Shown: positions 26,628 to 34,634 of the stretch, one piece after another
Numbering within the stretch: position 1 is the stretch's first letter
How the letters are laid out: each line of letters starts with the position of its first letter
Source of the DNA: Planctomycetales bacterium
GTDB lineage: Bacteria > Planctomycetota > Planctomycetia > Planctomycetales > Planctomycetaceae
Length of the DNA stretch: 64,000 nucleotides
Assembly: GCA_026400835.1 (NCBI GenBank)
Contig: JAPLOA010000078.1
Location: forward strand, 25,205-89,204
Direction: 5' to 3'
Program-made: the position numbers and the translations under genes
The notes under the pieces: model-generated
Database searches by the model: none
What the model was told of the DNA's origin: nothing
The model's input: the letters and a program-made list of their open reading frames with translations, nothing else

Positions 26628-27455
26628 TCAGCGGGCTGCTGCAGCCGTTTCAAGGAAATCGGCGGGAGGTGCTCCCATAATATTGAAGCCACAGTCGACG
26701 TGGACGACTTCGCCAGTCATACCGCTGGACAGCTTGCTCAGCATCACCATGCCCATGCTGCCAACTTCTTCTGCGTCAAGATTTCGACGCAGAGGAGAAA
26801 TCGAAGCATTCACAATCTGCATTTTGTCGAAGTCACCAACTCCGCTGGAACTAACGGTTCGCAATGGACCCGCACTGATTGCGTTGACGCGAGTTCCCGC
26901 AGGCCCCAGTTCGCTGGCCAGGTAACGCACGCTGCACTCAAGAGCAGCTTTGCAGATTCCCATCAGGTTGTAACCGGGAACAACTTCTTCGCCACCGAAG
27001 TACGAAAGAGTCAGAATGCTGGAGTCACTGCTGAGAGCGTCACGCTTCTTTGCGGCTCCGGCAACAGCCAGCAGGCTGTAGGCGCTGATCTCCATTGCTG
27101 TCTTGAATCCACCTCGACTGCAGGCCCAGGTTGGACCTGTCAGGTCCGCCGGCGGAGCGAAAGCGATGCTGTGCAGGATAAAGTCCAGCTTGCCAAATGT
27201 TTCGACAGCCTTCGCAATCACAGCATCGATGTGTTCGTCGTTACAGACGTCCATCGGCATAAGAAACTTTGAACCGATTGGGTCGACGAGCTTGGCAACC
27301 TTGTTGTGATTCTTCGGGCGATCTCCGGAGTCCGGCAGGTGAGTGAACCCCAGTTCCGCACCTTCGCGATGCAAGTACTCAGTGATGGCCCACGCAATCG
27401 ATCGCTCGTTAGCGATCCCCAGAACAATGCCCTTCTTGCCAGCAAACAGACCCAT
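26628..27455 (-). CDS. fabI: enoyl-[acyl-carrier-protein] reductase (NADH)
   Basis: A 275-residue FabI, the last reductive step of fatty acid elongation in the cytoplasm. The cofactor region reads KKGIVLGIANERSIAWAIT, the divergent glycine motif of FabI rather than of ordinary SDRs. The catalytic part is LSYFGGEEVVPGYNLMGICK, with the two Tyr and the Lys (Y-x6-K) in place, and HSIAFAPPADL gives the usual substrate loop. ATG at 27455 (MGLFAGKK) has AAGAAGG nine bases upstream and is preferred to an in-frame TTG nine bases earlier. With the desaturase gene two genes downstream it makes a small lipid neighbourhood. Confidence 0.95.
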   Translation of the reverse strand: MGLFAGKKGIVLGIANERSIAWAITEYLHREGAELGFTHLPDSGDRPKNHNKVAKLVDPIGSKFLMPMDVCNDEHIDAVIAKAVETFGKLDFILHSIAFAPPADLTGPTWACSRGGFKTAMEISAYSLLAVAGAAKKRDALSSDSSILTLSYFGGEEVVPGYNLMGICKAALECSVRYLASELGPAGTRVNAISAGPLRTVSSSGVGDFDKMQIVNASISPLRRNLDAEEVGSMGMVMLSKLSSGMTGEVVHVDCGFNIMGAPPADFLETAAAAR

Positions 27456-27608
27456 CGCAATCAACCTTCTTAAGCAAACGTACGTCTTAATTCTCTTCGA
27501 CTCGCCACGGCCACCGTCCGGCGAGATGACTCGGGAAACATCATAAGCTGTTTCCGCGAAAATCTCCTGTTTGGTCGTGCCCGGACCCGGCGCAATTCAA
27601 AATCGGAT

Positions 27609-27734
27609 TCAATCCGTATTCGAATGGAGAGACTGCACAGACGGGATCATAGGGGTTGACTTTGCTGGCGAAAAGCCAGTCGCCAGTAGCGAGAGCACAA
27701 AGGCCAGAGTCCAAAAGGTGGCTTTCGCATACAT
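27609..27734 (-). CDS. small secreted peptide, unknown function
   Basis: A 41-residue frame found by direct translation. It starts MYAKATFWTLAFVLSLLATG, a clean signal-peptide pattern (Lys, then about 14 hydrophobic residues), followed by a short polar region ending SNTD. The ATG has AGGA nine bases upstream (GCAGGATAATGTGA). It lies between fabI and the divergent hydrolase-like gene, in a gap of about 460 bases that otherwise shows nothing. No family is known to me. The mature part would be only about 20 residues, so it may be a peptide, a lipoprotein-like stub or a remnant. Confidence 0.5.
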   Translation of the reverse strand: MYAKATFWTLAFVLSLLATGFSPAKSTPMIPSVQSLHSNTD

Positions 27735-27914
27735 TCACATTATCCTGCGTTTTCCGAGCCCCAGGTGAGTGCGAACCCGCGCGAGCGTTTGATGTATTTC
27801 CCAGGGAACGACGCTTCAGGCTTGACCATCGAGTAAGTTGCTCGAAAATCAAGGTCGTCGTTATTGAAATCTGAATCTGCCGATCGTGACCACCCTGCTT
27901 TTCGGAGCTGAATA

Positions 27915-28931
27915 ATGTTTGCGTTGCGAACTTCCGCATTCGTGTTGTCTGCATTGGTGTTAGGCTCAACTGTCGTTCAGCTATGTCCGGCACAGCAGAA
28001 GAGCGCGGCTCAGTCCAAGGCCACAGTGCCTCAGAAAGGCGCACCCACCGCGGAAAAAGGCAAGAAACCTGCAACCGCCGGCAGCAGCGATGCTGGGACC
28101 GTCGTACCCCTGAATGCTGCAGGCTGGCCAATTGCCACCACGTATTTCGAGTCTCAATCGGGCAAAGAATCGCCCGTGATCATTCTGCTGACCAGCACCG
28201 AGGGCTCAGACAAGGTTGACGCTCGCAACAGGCTGATCTGGCAATCAACCGCTCTGGCTCTTCAGAAAAGCGGTTTTGCGGTAATCACTGCAGACCTGCG
28301 AAAACATGGCGAGAGTATTCCTCCTGTTGCAGAAGGAAAAGAATCTTCAGTTCTTAAAATGAACGCTGAAGACTACCCGTTAATGGTGGCCGCAGACATG
28401 GAAGCAATCAAGGCCTTCCTGCTGGCCGAGCATACGGCAGAGAAACTGAATGTTCGCAAACTGGGAATTGTTTCCATGGGCTCCAGCTCGATGGTCGCTG
28501 CTGCGTTTGCCGTGGCTGACTGGGACAAGAAGCCTTACCCGGATGGCCCAACACCCCTGACAAGCACGCCTCGTGGCCAGGACGTTCGTGCGCTGATCTG
28601 CTACAGCCCCGCGACGACAGTGAAAGGAATTAACTCAACGGCCATCCTGAAGGCCATCAAGCCGCTGCCGATTGCGGTCTACGTTATCGCGGCGAAGGAG
28701 AACAAGGACGATGTGAAGAATGCCGAGAAATTCTTCAAGGCCGTTGATCCGAAGGACGCAGCTTATGCTGAAGTTCGCAAGCTTGTGATTGCTCCGGGAA
28801 ACATCAGAGCAGAACGTTTTCTTGAGGCCAAAGTGGACGAGGCAAACAAGGACATTACCGACTTCATGACGAAGAATCTGAAGCAATTGGAAATGCCCTG
28901 GGTATCACGCAAGGACCGTCGCGAGAACTAA
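27915..28931 (+). CDS. secreted alpha/beta-hydrolase-like protein, unknown function
   Basis: A 338-residue protein with a signal peptide (about 1-26, ending LCPAQQ), a Lys/Ala/Pro-rich linker to about residue 62, and a domain with alpha/beta-hydrolase strands: PVIILLTSTEGSD, FAVITADLRKHGES, and KLGIVSMGSSSMVAAAFA, where the elbow reads M-G-S-S-S instead of a clear G-x-S-x-G. Whether it is catalytic is uncertain. The final strand IAVYVIAAKENKDD fits the place of the acid residue. Exported to the periplasm. No neighbour suggests a pathway. Confidence 0.8.
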   Translation: MFALRTSAFVLSALVLGSTVVQLCPAQQKSAAQSKATVPQKGAPTAEKGKKPATAGSSDAGTVVPLNAAGWPIATTYFESQSGKESPVIILLTSTEGSDKVDARNRLIWQSTALALQKSGFAVITADLRKHGESIPPVAEGKESSVLKMNAEDYPLMVAADMEAIKAFLLAEHTAEKLNVRKLGIVSMGSSSMVAAAFAVADWDKKPYPDGPTPLTSTPRGQDVRALICYSPATTVKGINSTAILKAIKPLPIAVYVIAAKENKDDVKNAEKFFKAVDPKDAAYAEVRKLVIAPGNIRAERFLEAKVDEANKDITDFMTKNLKQLEMPWVSRKDRREN

Positions 28932-29081
28932 TGCTTCAACGGTACCAGACTTCAAAGGCTCAGGTGAAACGGGACTGCCGCGGCGACAGGAGGAGCGTCG
29001 CCATGTTCGCATTAACAGCAGGATATGGCGCACGGTTCATGCCGTAAACACGGACCAACTGAAGAAATACGACCTTTTGAT

Positions 29082-29765
29082 CTACTCGTCGGTATCAGCC
29101 CCATCGTCTTCTTCATCGCCCGTTTCCGCTGAATCCTCCGCAGACTCGTCACTGCTGGCCACTTCGCCATCTTCAGTGAATGCCCCGGGTTTAGTCATGA
29201 TCCAGATCATCATGGAAGAGATTTCCCAGCAGTCATGAACTTGCCACTGGGACAACTCGGGTGTTTCAAAATGCTCAGGTGTACGCAGAACGAGGATGCA
29301 GTCTGCACTGGAAATCGTGTCGCGAGCTAATCGCTTCAAACTTGCCCACAGAGGCTTTCCGGGGGCAATCTCATCAGCAGTTCGATATGGCGGATCAAAG
29401 AAGATTATCGTGTAAGGCAGGCAGTCGTCACCCCCCTTGGGGCGGAATGAGGTTCGTCGAACGTCAGTCTTCCAACAAATCGTTCGAGCCTCAGGAGCGA
29501 TCGTCCTGATGTTGGACACAAGCAGTTCGTGAATCTCAGGGCCGGCCTCGTAAAAGACGCAGGACTTCGCCCCACGACTGAGCGACTCGATTCCCATCGT
29601 CCCGACGCCGGAGAACACATCGGCGACTCGGGCATTGGGAATGAGATGATTCAGCCGGTCAAACACCATCTGCCGCACGCGGTCGGTGTAGGGGCGAGTA
29701 GAATCATCGGAAGGAGTCCTCAGCAGCCGACGACGGTATTGTCCGGAGATGACTCTCAACGACAT
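29082..29765 (-). CDS. rsmD: 16S rRNA (guanine966-N2)-methyltransferase
   Basis: A 227-residue RsmD-type methyltransferase. It starts MSLRVISGQYRRRLLRTP, has the SAM motif VADVFSGVGTMGIESLSRGA and the catalytic DPPY in IIFFDPPYRTADE, the family order. The C-terminal 30 residues are an acidic Glu/Asp/Ser tail (SSDESAEDSAETGDEEDDGA) not found in E. coli RsmD. It would methylate G966 of 16S rRNA during 30S assembly. It is divergent from the HU-like gene. Confidence 0.92.
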   Translation of the reverse strand: MSLRVISGQYRRRLLRTPSDDSTRPYTDRVRQMVFDRLNHLIPNARVADVFSGVGTMGIESLSRGAKSCVFYEAGPEIHELLVSNIRTIAPEARTICWKTDVRRTSFRPKGGDDCLPYTIIFFDPPYRTADEIAPGKPLWASLKRLARDTISSADCILVLRTPEHFETPELSQWQVHDCWEISSMMIWIMTKPGAFTEDGEVASSDESAEDSAETGDEEDDGADTDE

Positions 29766-29940
29766 AAGGGCAGTGCCTGTTCCAGAATTCAGATCGAATG
29801 GAATCTCGGAATCGTAACCGGAACTTCTTCGAAATCCCGGAGTGAACAGAGGAGTCCGTCAGATTTTCGACAGGTCAGGCAAAGATGCGAAAAATCCCAG
29901 CAAAACTCAAGGAAATCGAGATTTTAACGGCTGCAATCGA

Positions 29941-29969
29941 TTGACACCTCCGAAGATCAGAACTCTACT
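29941..29969 (+). promoter_or_regulatory. candidate sigma70-type promoter of the HU-like gene
   Basis: TTGACA at 29941-29946, a 17-base spacer, then TCTACT at 29964-29969 (4 of 6 to TATAAT). It lies about 100 bases before the start codon and reads toward the HU-like gene. The perfect -35 box and spacing are the support. Confidence 0.45.
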
Positions 29970-30068
29970 TCCTGCAAAAATCCGAGGGTTTTTCGTGTCT
30001 CCGAAGACATCCCCTCTTTGTGACCAGTTTGTTCCCGTTCTGAAATTGAATTAAGGAGAGAATTCCCG

Positions 30069-30383
30069 ATGGCTAAGAAGTCTGATAAGCCTCTGTCAAA
30101 GACCGACATTTTGAATGCCCTGGCAGATGCCACCGGACAGAGCCGGAAGGAAGTTGGGGCCGTGTTGGAAGCTCTGGAAGGCCTCATTGCATCTAACGTT
30201 TCCAAGGGACCAGGTGTGTTCAACCTGCCAGGTCTCCTGAAGATCTACGTACACACCCGCCCAGCGACCAAGGAACGTACCGGCCGCAACCCTGCAACTG
30301 GCGAAGAGATCAAGATTGCTGCAAAACCAGCCAAAAAGGTCGTCAAGGTTCGTGCTCTGAAGAAGCTGAAAGAACTCATCTAA
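30069..30383 (+). CDS. HU/IHF-family DNA-binding protein
   Basis: A 104-residue basic nucleoid protein. The N-terminal half (SKTDILNALADATGQSRKEVGAVLEALEGL, quoted in part: SKTDILNALADATG) is the HU helical dimer part; the arm region reads PGLLKIYVHTRPATKERTG and RNPATGEEIKIAAKPA, which is the HU signature with the DNA-intercalating Pro context. A basic tail KKVVKVRALKKLKELI follows. The ribosome site is AAGGAGAG, eight bases before the ATG. It stands alone with its own terminator and is probably strongly expressed. HU proteins bend and compact DNA. Confidence 0.9.
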   Translation: MAKKSDKPLSKTDILNALADATGQSRKEVGAVLEALEGLIASNVSKGPGVFNLPGLLKIYVHTRPATKERTGRNPATGEEIKIAAKPAKKVVKVRALKKLKELI

Positions 30384-30455
30384 ACTTTCCCAGTTTCTGG
30401 GGAGATTCACTGGCCGGAATCTTATTTCTTGCCTTGTGACGGTGGGGGGTTCTTC

Positions 30456-30494
30456 AAAAGGTGCCGTTTCCGTGTGAAACAGGCACCTTTTTTA
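30456..30494 (+). terminator. Rho-independent terminator of the HU-like gene
   Basis: AAAAGGTGCC (30456-30465) pairs with GGCACCTTTT (30482-30491); inside it GTTTC pairs with GAAAC. A T-rich tail follows (TTTTTTATTT). It lies about 70 bases after the stop. Confidence 0.85.
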
Positions 30495-30639
30495 TTTCTT
30501 GGCTGACTGAGGTCCACTTCCGGCAGGATTTGCCGGATCGCATGTTGACGATGTCATTGGGCACGTCTAGCATGCGGGTAGCGCAATCGACATGTTCGAC
30601 ACGGTCGCGGGAGTATTCGCAGGATGTCTGGAGGTTTCC

Positions 30640-30858
30640 ATGCTGGTTTTATCAAGGAAGAAGAACGAAAGCATTGTCATCAACGACAATGTCGTAGTGA
30701 CTGTGGTTGAGGTCAGAGGGGACAAAGTCAGGATCGGAATTGAAGCGCCACGCGATGTGACCGTCCATCGCCAGGAAGTGCTGGAGGCAATTCTGGGCGA
30801 AAAACTGAAGTTGGCTTCAGATCGTTCCGAAGAATCCTGCGACTCAACGGCTTACTGA
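30640..30858 (+). CDS. csrA: carbon storage regulator CsrA
   Basis: A 72-residue CsrA: MLVLSRKKNESIVINDNVVV in strand order, then VRIGIEAPRDVTVHRQEV with the RNA-binding Arg near the C-terminal helix. The protein binds GGA motifs in mRNA leaders and controls translation in the cytoplasm. An in-frame start 48 bases upstream exists, but ATG at 30640 has GGAGG six bases upstream and gives the exact family N-terminus. It sits between the HU-like gene and tRNA-Glu. Confidence 0.95.
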   Translation: MLVLSRKKNESIVINDNVVVTVVEVRGDKVRIGIEAPRDVTVHRQEVLEAILGEKLKLASDRSEESCDSTAY

Positions 30859-30859
30859 T

Positions 30860-30888
30860 TTGATTTGCCGGAAGGTAGTTCGCTATCT
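30860..30888 (+). promoter_or_regulatory. candidate promoter of tRNA-Glu
   Basis: TTGATT (30860-30865), 17-base spacer, CTATCT (30883-30888), followed 26 bases later by the tRNA gene. The spacing is ideal but the boxes are imperfect. It begins right at the csrA stop. Confidence 0.4.
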
Positions 30889-30914
30889 TTCCGCTTTGAA
30901 CAGGTCGTTCACTC

Positions 30915-30989
30915 GGCCCCATCGTCTAGTTAGGTCTAGGACATCGGATTTTCATTCCGGTAACAGGGGTTCAAATCCCCTTGGGGTCA
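30915..30989 (+). tRNA. tRNA-Glu (anticodon TTC)
   Basis: A full cloverleaf can be drawn: acceptor GGCCCCA with TGGGGTC, D arm TCGTCTAGTTAGGTCTAGGA, anticodon stem TCGGA/TCCGG around the loop TTTTCAT (anticodon TTC), and T arm with GTTCAAAT. The discriminator base is A at 30989; CCA is not encoded. This is the usual bacterial tRNA-Glu(UUC). Confidence 0.95.
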
Positions 30990-30997
30990 GTCAGGAA

Positions 30998-31027
30998 AGC
31001 CCACCGAAGCTTCGGTGGGCTTTTTTC
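30998..31027 (+). terminator. Rho-independent terminator after tRNA-Glu
   Basis: AGCCCACCGAAG (30998-31009) pairs perfectly with CTTCGGTGGGCT (31010-31021), followed by TTTTTT. It starts nine bases after the tRNA and is the strongest terminator in the window. Confidence 0.92.
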
Positions 31028-31068
31028 GTTGGCATTTCTACGACGAGGGCCTTTCGAAGACTGATCGA

Positions 31069-31104
31069 GGTTCCTGCCCAGCCCTGTAGTTTTGGGCCGG
31101 AACC
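31069..31104. other. hairpin GGTTCC-T-GCCCA / TGGGC-C-GGAACC
   Basis: The arms 31069-31080 and 31093-31104 pair over 11 of 12 positions around a 12-base loop. It lies in the 330-base gap after the tRNA terminator and before the methyltransferase gene. It has no T run. It may belong to the leader of the methyltransferase mRNA; no family is recognised. Confidence 0.45.
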
Positions 31105-31355
31105 GTATCCGTGACTGTTGTGCCTGCCTATTTGCTGTTCACACCGACTGAACCTCTTATCCGGCGATCCGACCGTTATTTCGGAACTACTCCGCAGGAG
31201 ATGAAGCTCGCCTTGACCACAACCTTTTTCCTCTTCGGGAATCAACTAAACTGAAGGCTATCCTGAGGATCGTGTTGATTTAAGAAACACCAGGAAGCCA
31301 CCCAATCAATGGCCCTGCTTTGATTTCAAGGTCTGGAAGGCGCGGGACAGACATC

Positions 31356-32261
31356 ATGGACAATAAAGAAAAACTCAGTCCCGAGGATGCCCCGTTTGCC
31401 TTTGGAAAGAACTGGGGACAGTTTCTGAAAACTCTGAATGAGCAACGCATTCAAGTCGCCGAAGATTCGTTGCTGCGTCTGACCAACCGAAGCCATCTGA
31501 AGGGCTGTCATTTTCTGGATGCCGGGAGCGGGAGTGGATTATTCAGCCTCGCTGCTTTTCGCCTTGGGGCAAACGTAACTTCATTTGATGTCGATTCTGA
31601 TTCAGTGGCATGCACTCAGGAACTGAAACGTCGGTACGGGGCGGCCGGCGAAACTGAATGGCGAATCCTGCACGGCTCCCTGCTTGACAAGGAATTCCTG
31701 AACACGCTTGGTGAGTTCGATGTTGCTTACTGCTGGGGCGTTGCTCACCACACTGGCCACATGTGGAGTGCGATTGAAAATCTGACAACTCGGTTGAAGT
31801 CGGGAGGAACGTTTGTTTTGGCCATCTATAACGACCAGCTGTACGTGTCCCGTGCATGGCGAGCGATCAAGCGCATTTACAACCGCCTCCCTGCTGCGCT
31901 GCGTCCACTGTATGTTCTGGCCATCGGTGCCGCTGAGTTCAGCAAACGATTCATGGTAACCATGGTGGCTTGTTTACTGCGATTGGTCACACTGCGAAAC
32001 CCGATGGTACCGATGCTTAACTGGGCCAGAGAATCTCAATCCCGAGGGATGCATGGATGGTATGATTTGATCGATTGGGTCGGAGGATGGCCATTTGAGG
32101 TTGCACGACCAGAGGAAGTTTTCCGTTTCGTTCGTGATCGCGGCTTCCTGCTTGAGGAGCTATCCACATCAACAGGGCACGGTTGCAACGAATTCGCATT
32201 CGTGCGTGTTGATGCATCAGCGGTCAAATCGCCTCAGCGTGGCCAGACTCTTCAACGCTAA
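31356..32261 (+). CDS. class I SAM-dependent methyltransferase, membrane-associated
   Basis: A 301-residue methyltransferase: motif I HFLDAGSGSGLFSLAAFRLG, the acidic residue VTSFDVDSDSV, the strand FDVAYCWGVAHHTG, and GGTFVLAIYND. After the Rossmann core comes a hydrophobic insertion (about residues 175-215, PLYVLAIGAAEF and MVTMVACLLRLV), suggesting contact with the membrane or a lipid substrate. The HHTG motif and the insertion resemble methyltransferases found in polysaccharide and lipid loci. ATG at 31356 (MDNKEKLS) follows GGGACAG and is preferred to the start at 31320. The tail overlaps the transposase remnant region by a few bases. Confidence 0.87.
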   Translation: MDNKEKLSPEDAPFAFGKNWGQFLKTLNEQRIQVAEDSLLRLTNRSHLKGCHFLDAGSGSGLFSLAAFRLGANVTSFDVDSDSVACTQELKRRYGAAGETEWRILHGSLLDKEFLNTLGEFDVAYCWGVAHHTGHMWSAIENLTTRLKSGGTFVLAIYNDQLYVSRAWRAIKRIYNRLPAALRPLYVLAIGAAEFSKRFMVTMVACLLRLVTLRNPMVPMLNWARESQSRGMHGWYDLIDWVGGWPFEVARPEEVFRFVRDRGFLLEELSTSTGHGCNEFAFVRVDASAVKSPQRGQTLQR

Positions 32262-32644
32262 GAGTTGCCAATGCTCTGGTAGCGTGTTCGGTGAGGCATG
32301 AAAACGAAACACAGAGGGCAGTGGCTCAGTCTCAGGTGATCCCTGCTGTAGTATGCTGGGCCGTAGACCATTCTTTGAAGAGCACCGATCTTGTTGTTGA
32401 TGCCTTCGAGTCGGCCAGTGGAGATGATGGGAAGGTCGTACCAGTCCAGGATGCCGGTTCTGGGCCCTTCGAGGGTGTTGGCCATTGTCTGCAGGACCTT
32501 TATTCCTGACGATCGAGCACGGCCACACCAGTCGGCAAGGAACACACCAGCGGCCAGTTTGTTGGATTGTTGCCAGATCTGACCGAGGTCCTCCTTGAGA
32601 TAGCAGGCGATCATCAGCGATTGATTCAGCCCCAGCACTGACAC
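32258..32644 (-). pseudogene. ISL3-family transposase, C-terminal remnant
   Basis: A frame of 128 residues matches only the C-terminal third of an ISL3-type DDE transposase: YLKEDLGQIWQQ, then SSGIKVLQTMANTLEG, PIISTGRLEGINNKIGALQ and a final HRTRYQSIG as in the family's C-terminus. The N-terminal zinc-finger, helix-turn-helix and first catalytic acid residues are missing, and the sequence upstream (minus-strand sense, 32645-32760) is frameshifted. No intact terminal inverted repeats were found. It is an inactive insertion sequence remnant between the methyltransferase and a secreted protein gene. Confidence 0.85.
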
Positions 32645-33455
32645 CAGCGCCCGATGACGCCTTCAGAACATCGCAGCGAAACAACTCGTTTTTCAAACAG
32701 GCGTGGGGAGTATGCGTTGATATATTGGCCAGCCAACTTCTTTCCGCGATCACTTTTAGGCTGGCGGGCGATTCCCTTTCAAACGGTCGGCAGCTCTTGC
32801 CATGTCTGCCGGACCACCGTTTCTCCCTGATATCTGCAAGTATTTTTCCTGAAATACCTTAAGTCAATTCTTTTCATCAACGAAGCCGGCGTGCATTGTC
32901 AGGACGAGAGGTCCTGCCGGGGCGGGCAGGGTGATCAGGAAGCGTTCTGAAATTTAAAAAAGGAAAGAAAATTTGATCTGAATTTCTTTTCCCCAGCCAA
33001 AGGCCGTGAATTTCGAACAAAAATTCCTATCCTCGCGCCACACTGTGGACGGAATTCTGCAGATGAGGTTTGCTTAAAATACCTGTTCTTTCACCATCCC
33101 GGCTGCTAAGACGCGTGTGAAGTTTCTGAGTCCGCGAACTCCCAACAGCCCGAGGAAAGCAGCATTCAAAGTTATTGTTCAGGAAAGTGAATTACGCCGC
33201 TGGGCCAGCATGCGATACACCTGTGTCAGAACTCTAACGAGGGAATTTGACACTGGACGCACGTGCGGAGGAATTGTTTCGGCCCGCAGAGTTCCCCGAT
33301 GAAAGAGATTCACAGAGTTCAGCTGAGAGCGGGGTACTGCAGTAGCCGATCGTCGCGACGGAAAGTCGGGCGGTCCTGAAATATGGCGGAATTCAAGATG
33401 TAGTTTTAAGCCTGTTTGTCAGCATCCTGTTTGATCCTTGAGGAAAGTGTTCTGT
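32645..33455. other. intergenic region beside the transposase remnant
   Basis: About 800 bases without a credible gene. A hairpin CCTGCC-GGGGCG-GGCAGG at 32913-32930 resembles the CCTGCC hairpin at 5886-5898. The part nearest 32645 probably holds decayed transposase sequence. The promoter of the following gene should lie near its right end. Confidence 0.5.
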
Positions 33456-34496
33456 ATGAAGCTTCGAATCCGATTATCCCATGTCGTAATCGCCGCAGCC
33501 ATCGCCGGGCTCCTGGGAATTTTCGGCGCCGCGCAGCAATTGGCAGCACAGCAGGCAGCCAAAGCCCCTCAGGCAGAAAAACCGGCCCCAACTGCTGCAG
33601 GCGGGGCCACGGCTCCCGCTGTGGAACCTCCAGAACAGGGGACTGTTGCTCAAGACGCTGTGCCGGAACTGACACCACTGCAGAGGGAGATTCTGCAAGC
33701 CACCGATAATCTGGTGGCTGCCTTCAATGAAGGCAGCGTTGCGAGGCTGCAGGAGTCGTTCCTGCCCGATGGCGAACTGATTGACGAGAAGGGCAATCTG
33801 CACGTCGGACAGGAAGAGCTCAACGCCCTGGCAAAAACCTATTTCGAGAAGTTTCCCGGAGCGCAGACTCAGGCCACGGTGGAATCCATCCGTCAGGTCG
33901 GCGATCTCGTGCTTGCCGACGGCAGCCGAATTATATCGACGAAGGATGGGGAGAGCTTTTCGTCACTGCGTTTTGCTGCGATCTGGAAGAAAACCGACAA
34001 AGGTTACCGCCTCGCATCTTTTCGTGACTTCAGCGAAGCGCAGCCGCTGACTCCGCATGAAGCACTGGATTCGATTCAATGGATTCTGGGCGAATGGATC
34101 AATGAAGGCAACGACGCCAAAGTCGAATTGGCCTTCCGCTGGTCCGACGATGAGAACTTTATTCTGGGTGACATTTCTATCCGTCGTGACGACGCCGTCG
34201 TTGCCAGAAGTACTCAGCGAATCGCATATGATGCATCGAAAGGTGCCCTAAGATCCTGGACCTTCGATTCCGATGGTGGTTTCGGGCAAAGTGAATGGGA
34301 ACCCGGGGAGATTGGCTGGGTCCTCCAGTCCTCCGCCGTTAGCCCGGATGGTTCCACGGGAACAGCCACGATGAGTATCATCCCGATCGACCAGAATCGA
34401 TTTATGATTCGCGTCACAAATCGAGTGTCCGAAGGACAGGAAGAGAGCGACTATGAGTACAACGTCGTAAAGAAGCCGCCGATCCCGAAAAAGTGA
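33456..34496 (+). CDS. secreted SnoaL-like (DUF4440/SgcJ-type) protein
   Basis: A 346-residue protein with a signal peptide (about 1-33, ending AAQQLAAQQ), an Ala/Pro-rich linker, a SnoaL-like cone domain at about 75-200 (ILQATDNLVAAFNEGSVARL, ELIDEKGNLHVGQEEL) and a beta-rich C-terminal domain at about 210-340. SnoaL-like domains bind small ligands; catalysis cannot be predicted. ATG at 33456 has GAGGAAAG nine bases upstream and gives a better signal peptide than the ATG at 33438. It precedes the large Gly/Asn-rich gene on the same strand by 138 bases. Confidence 0.8.
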   Translation: MKLRIRLSHVVIAAAIAGLLGIFGAAQQLAAQQAAKAPQAEKPAPTAAGGATAPAVEPPEQGTVAQDAVPELTPLQREILQATDNLVAAFNEGSVARLQESFLPDGELIDEKGNLHVGQEELNALAKTYFEKFPGAQTQATVESIRQVGDLVLADGSRIISTKDGESFSSLRFAAIWKKTDKGYRLASFRDFSEAQPLTPHEALDSIQWILGEWINEGNDAKVELAFRWSDDENFILGDISIRRDDAVVARSTQRIAYDASKGALRSWTFDSDGGFGQSEWEPGEIGWVLQSSAVSPDGSTGTATMSIIPIDQNRFMIRVTNRVSEGQEESDYEYNVVKKPPIPKK

Positions 34497-34634
34497 AGCA
34501 ATGAACTCACCGCATACTGACTCCACGGCGGAGTCACCCGAAGGGAATCAGATTTACGGACGACTGCTCTGGCGGCGCCTTTCCAGCAATTTCTCTGCAC
34601 CATCCTGACTCCGGTTGAGGATCACGAGGATTAC

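Noticed and set aside
26316..27272. Plus-strand frame of 318 residues across the Nudix gene and fabI
   Set aside because: It crosses two well-supported minus-strand genes and has no motifs.
27541..28131. Minus-strand frame of 196 residues
   Set aside because: It overlaps the start and signal peptide of the plus-strand hydrolase-like gene and another, better small frame; Arg/Ser/Cys-rich.
33117..33302. Plus-strand frame of 61 residues before the SnoaL-like gene
   Set aside because: No ribosome site, no motif, Arg/Ser-rich; chance frame.
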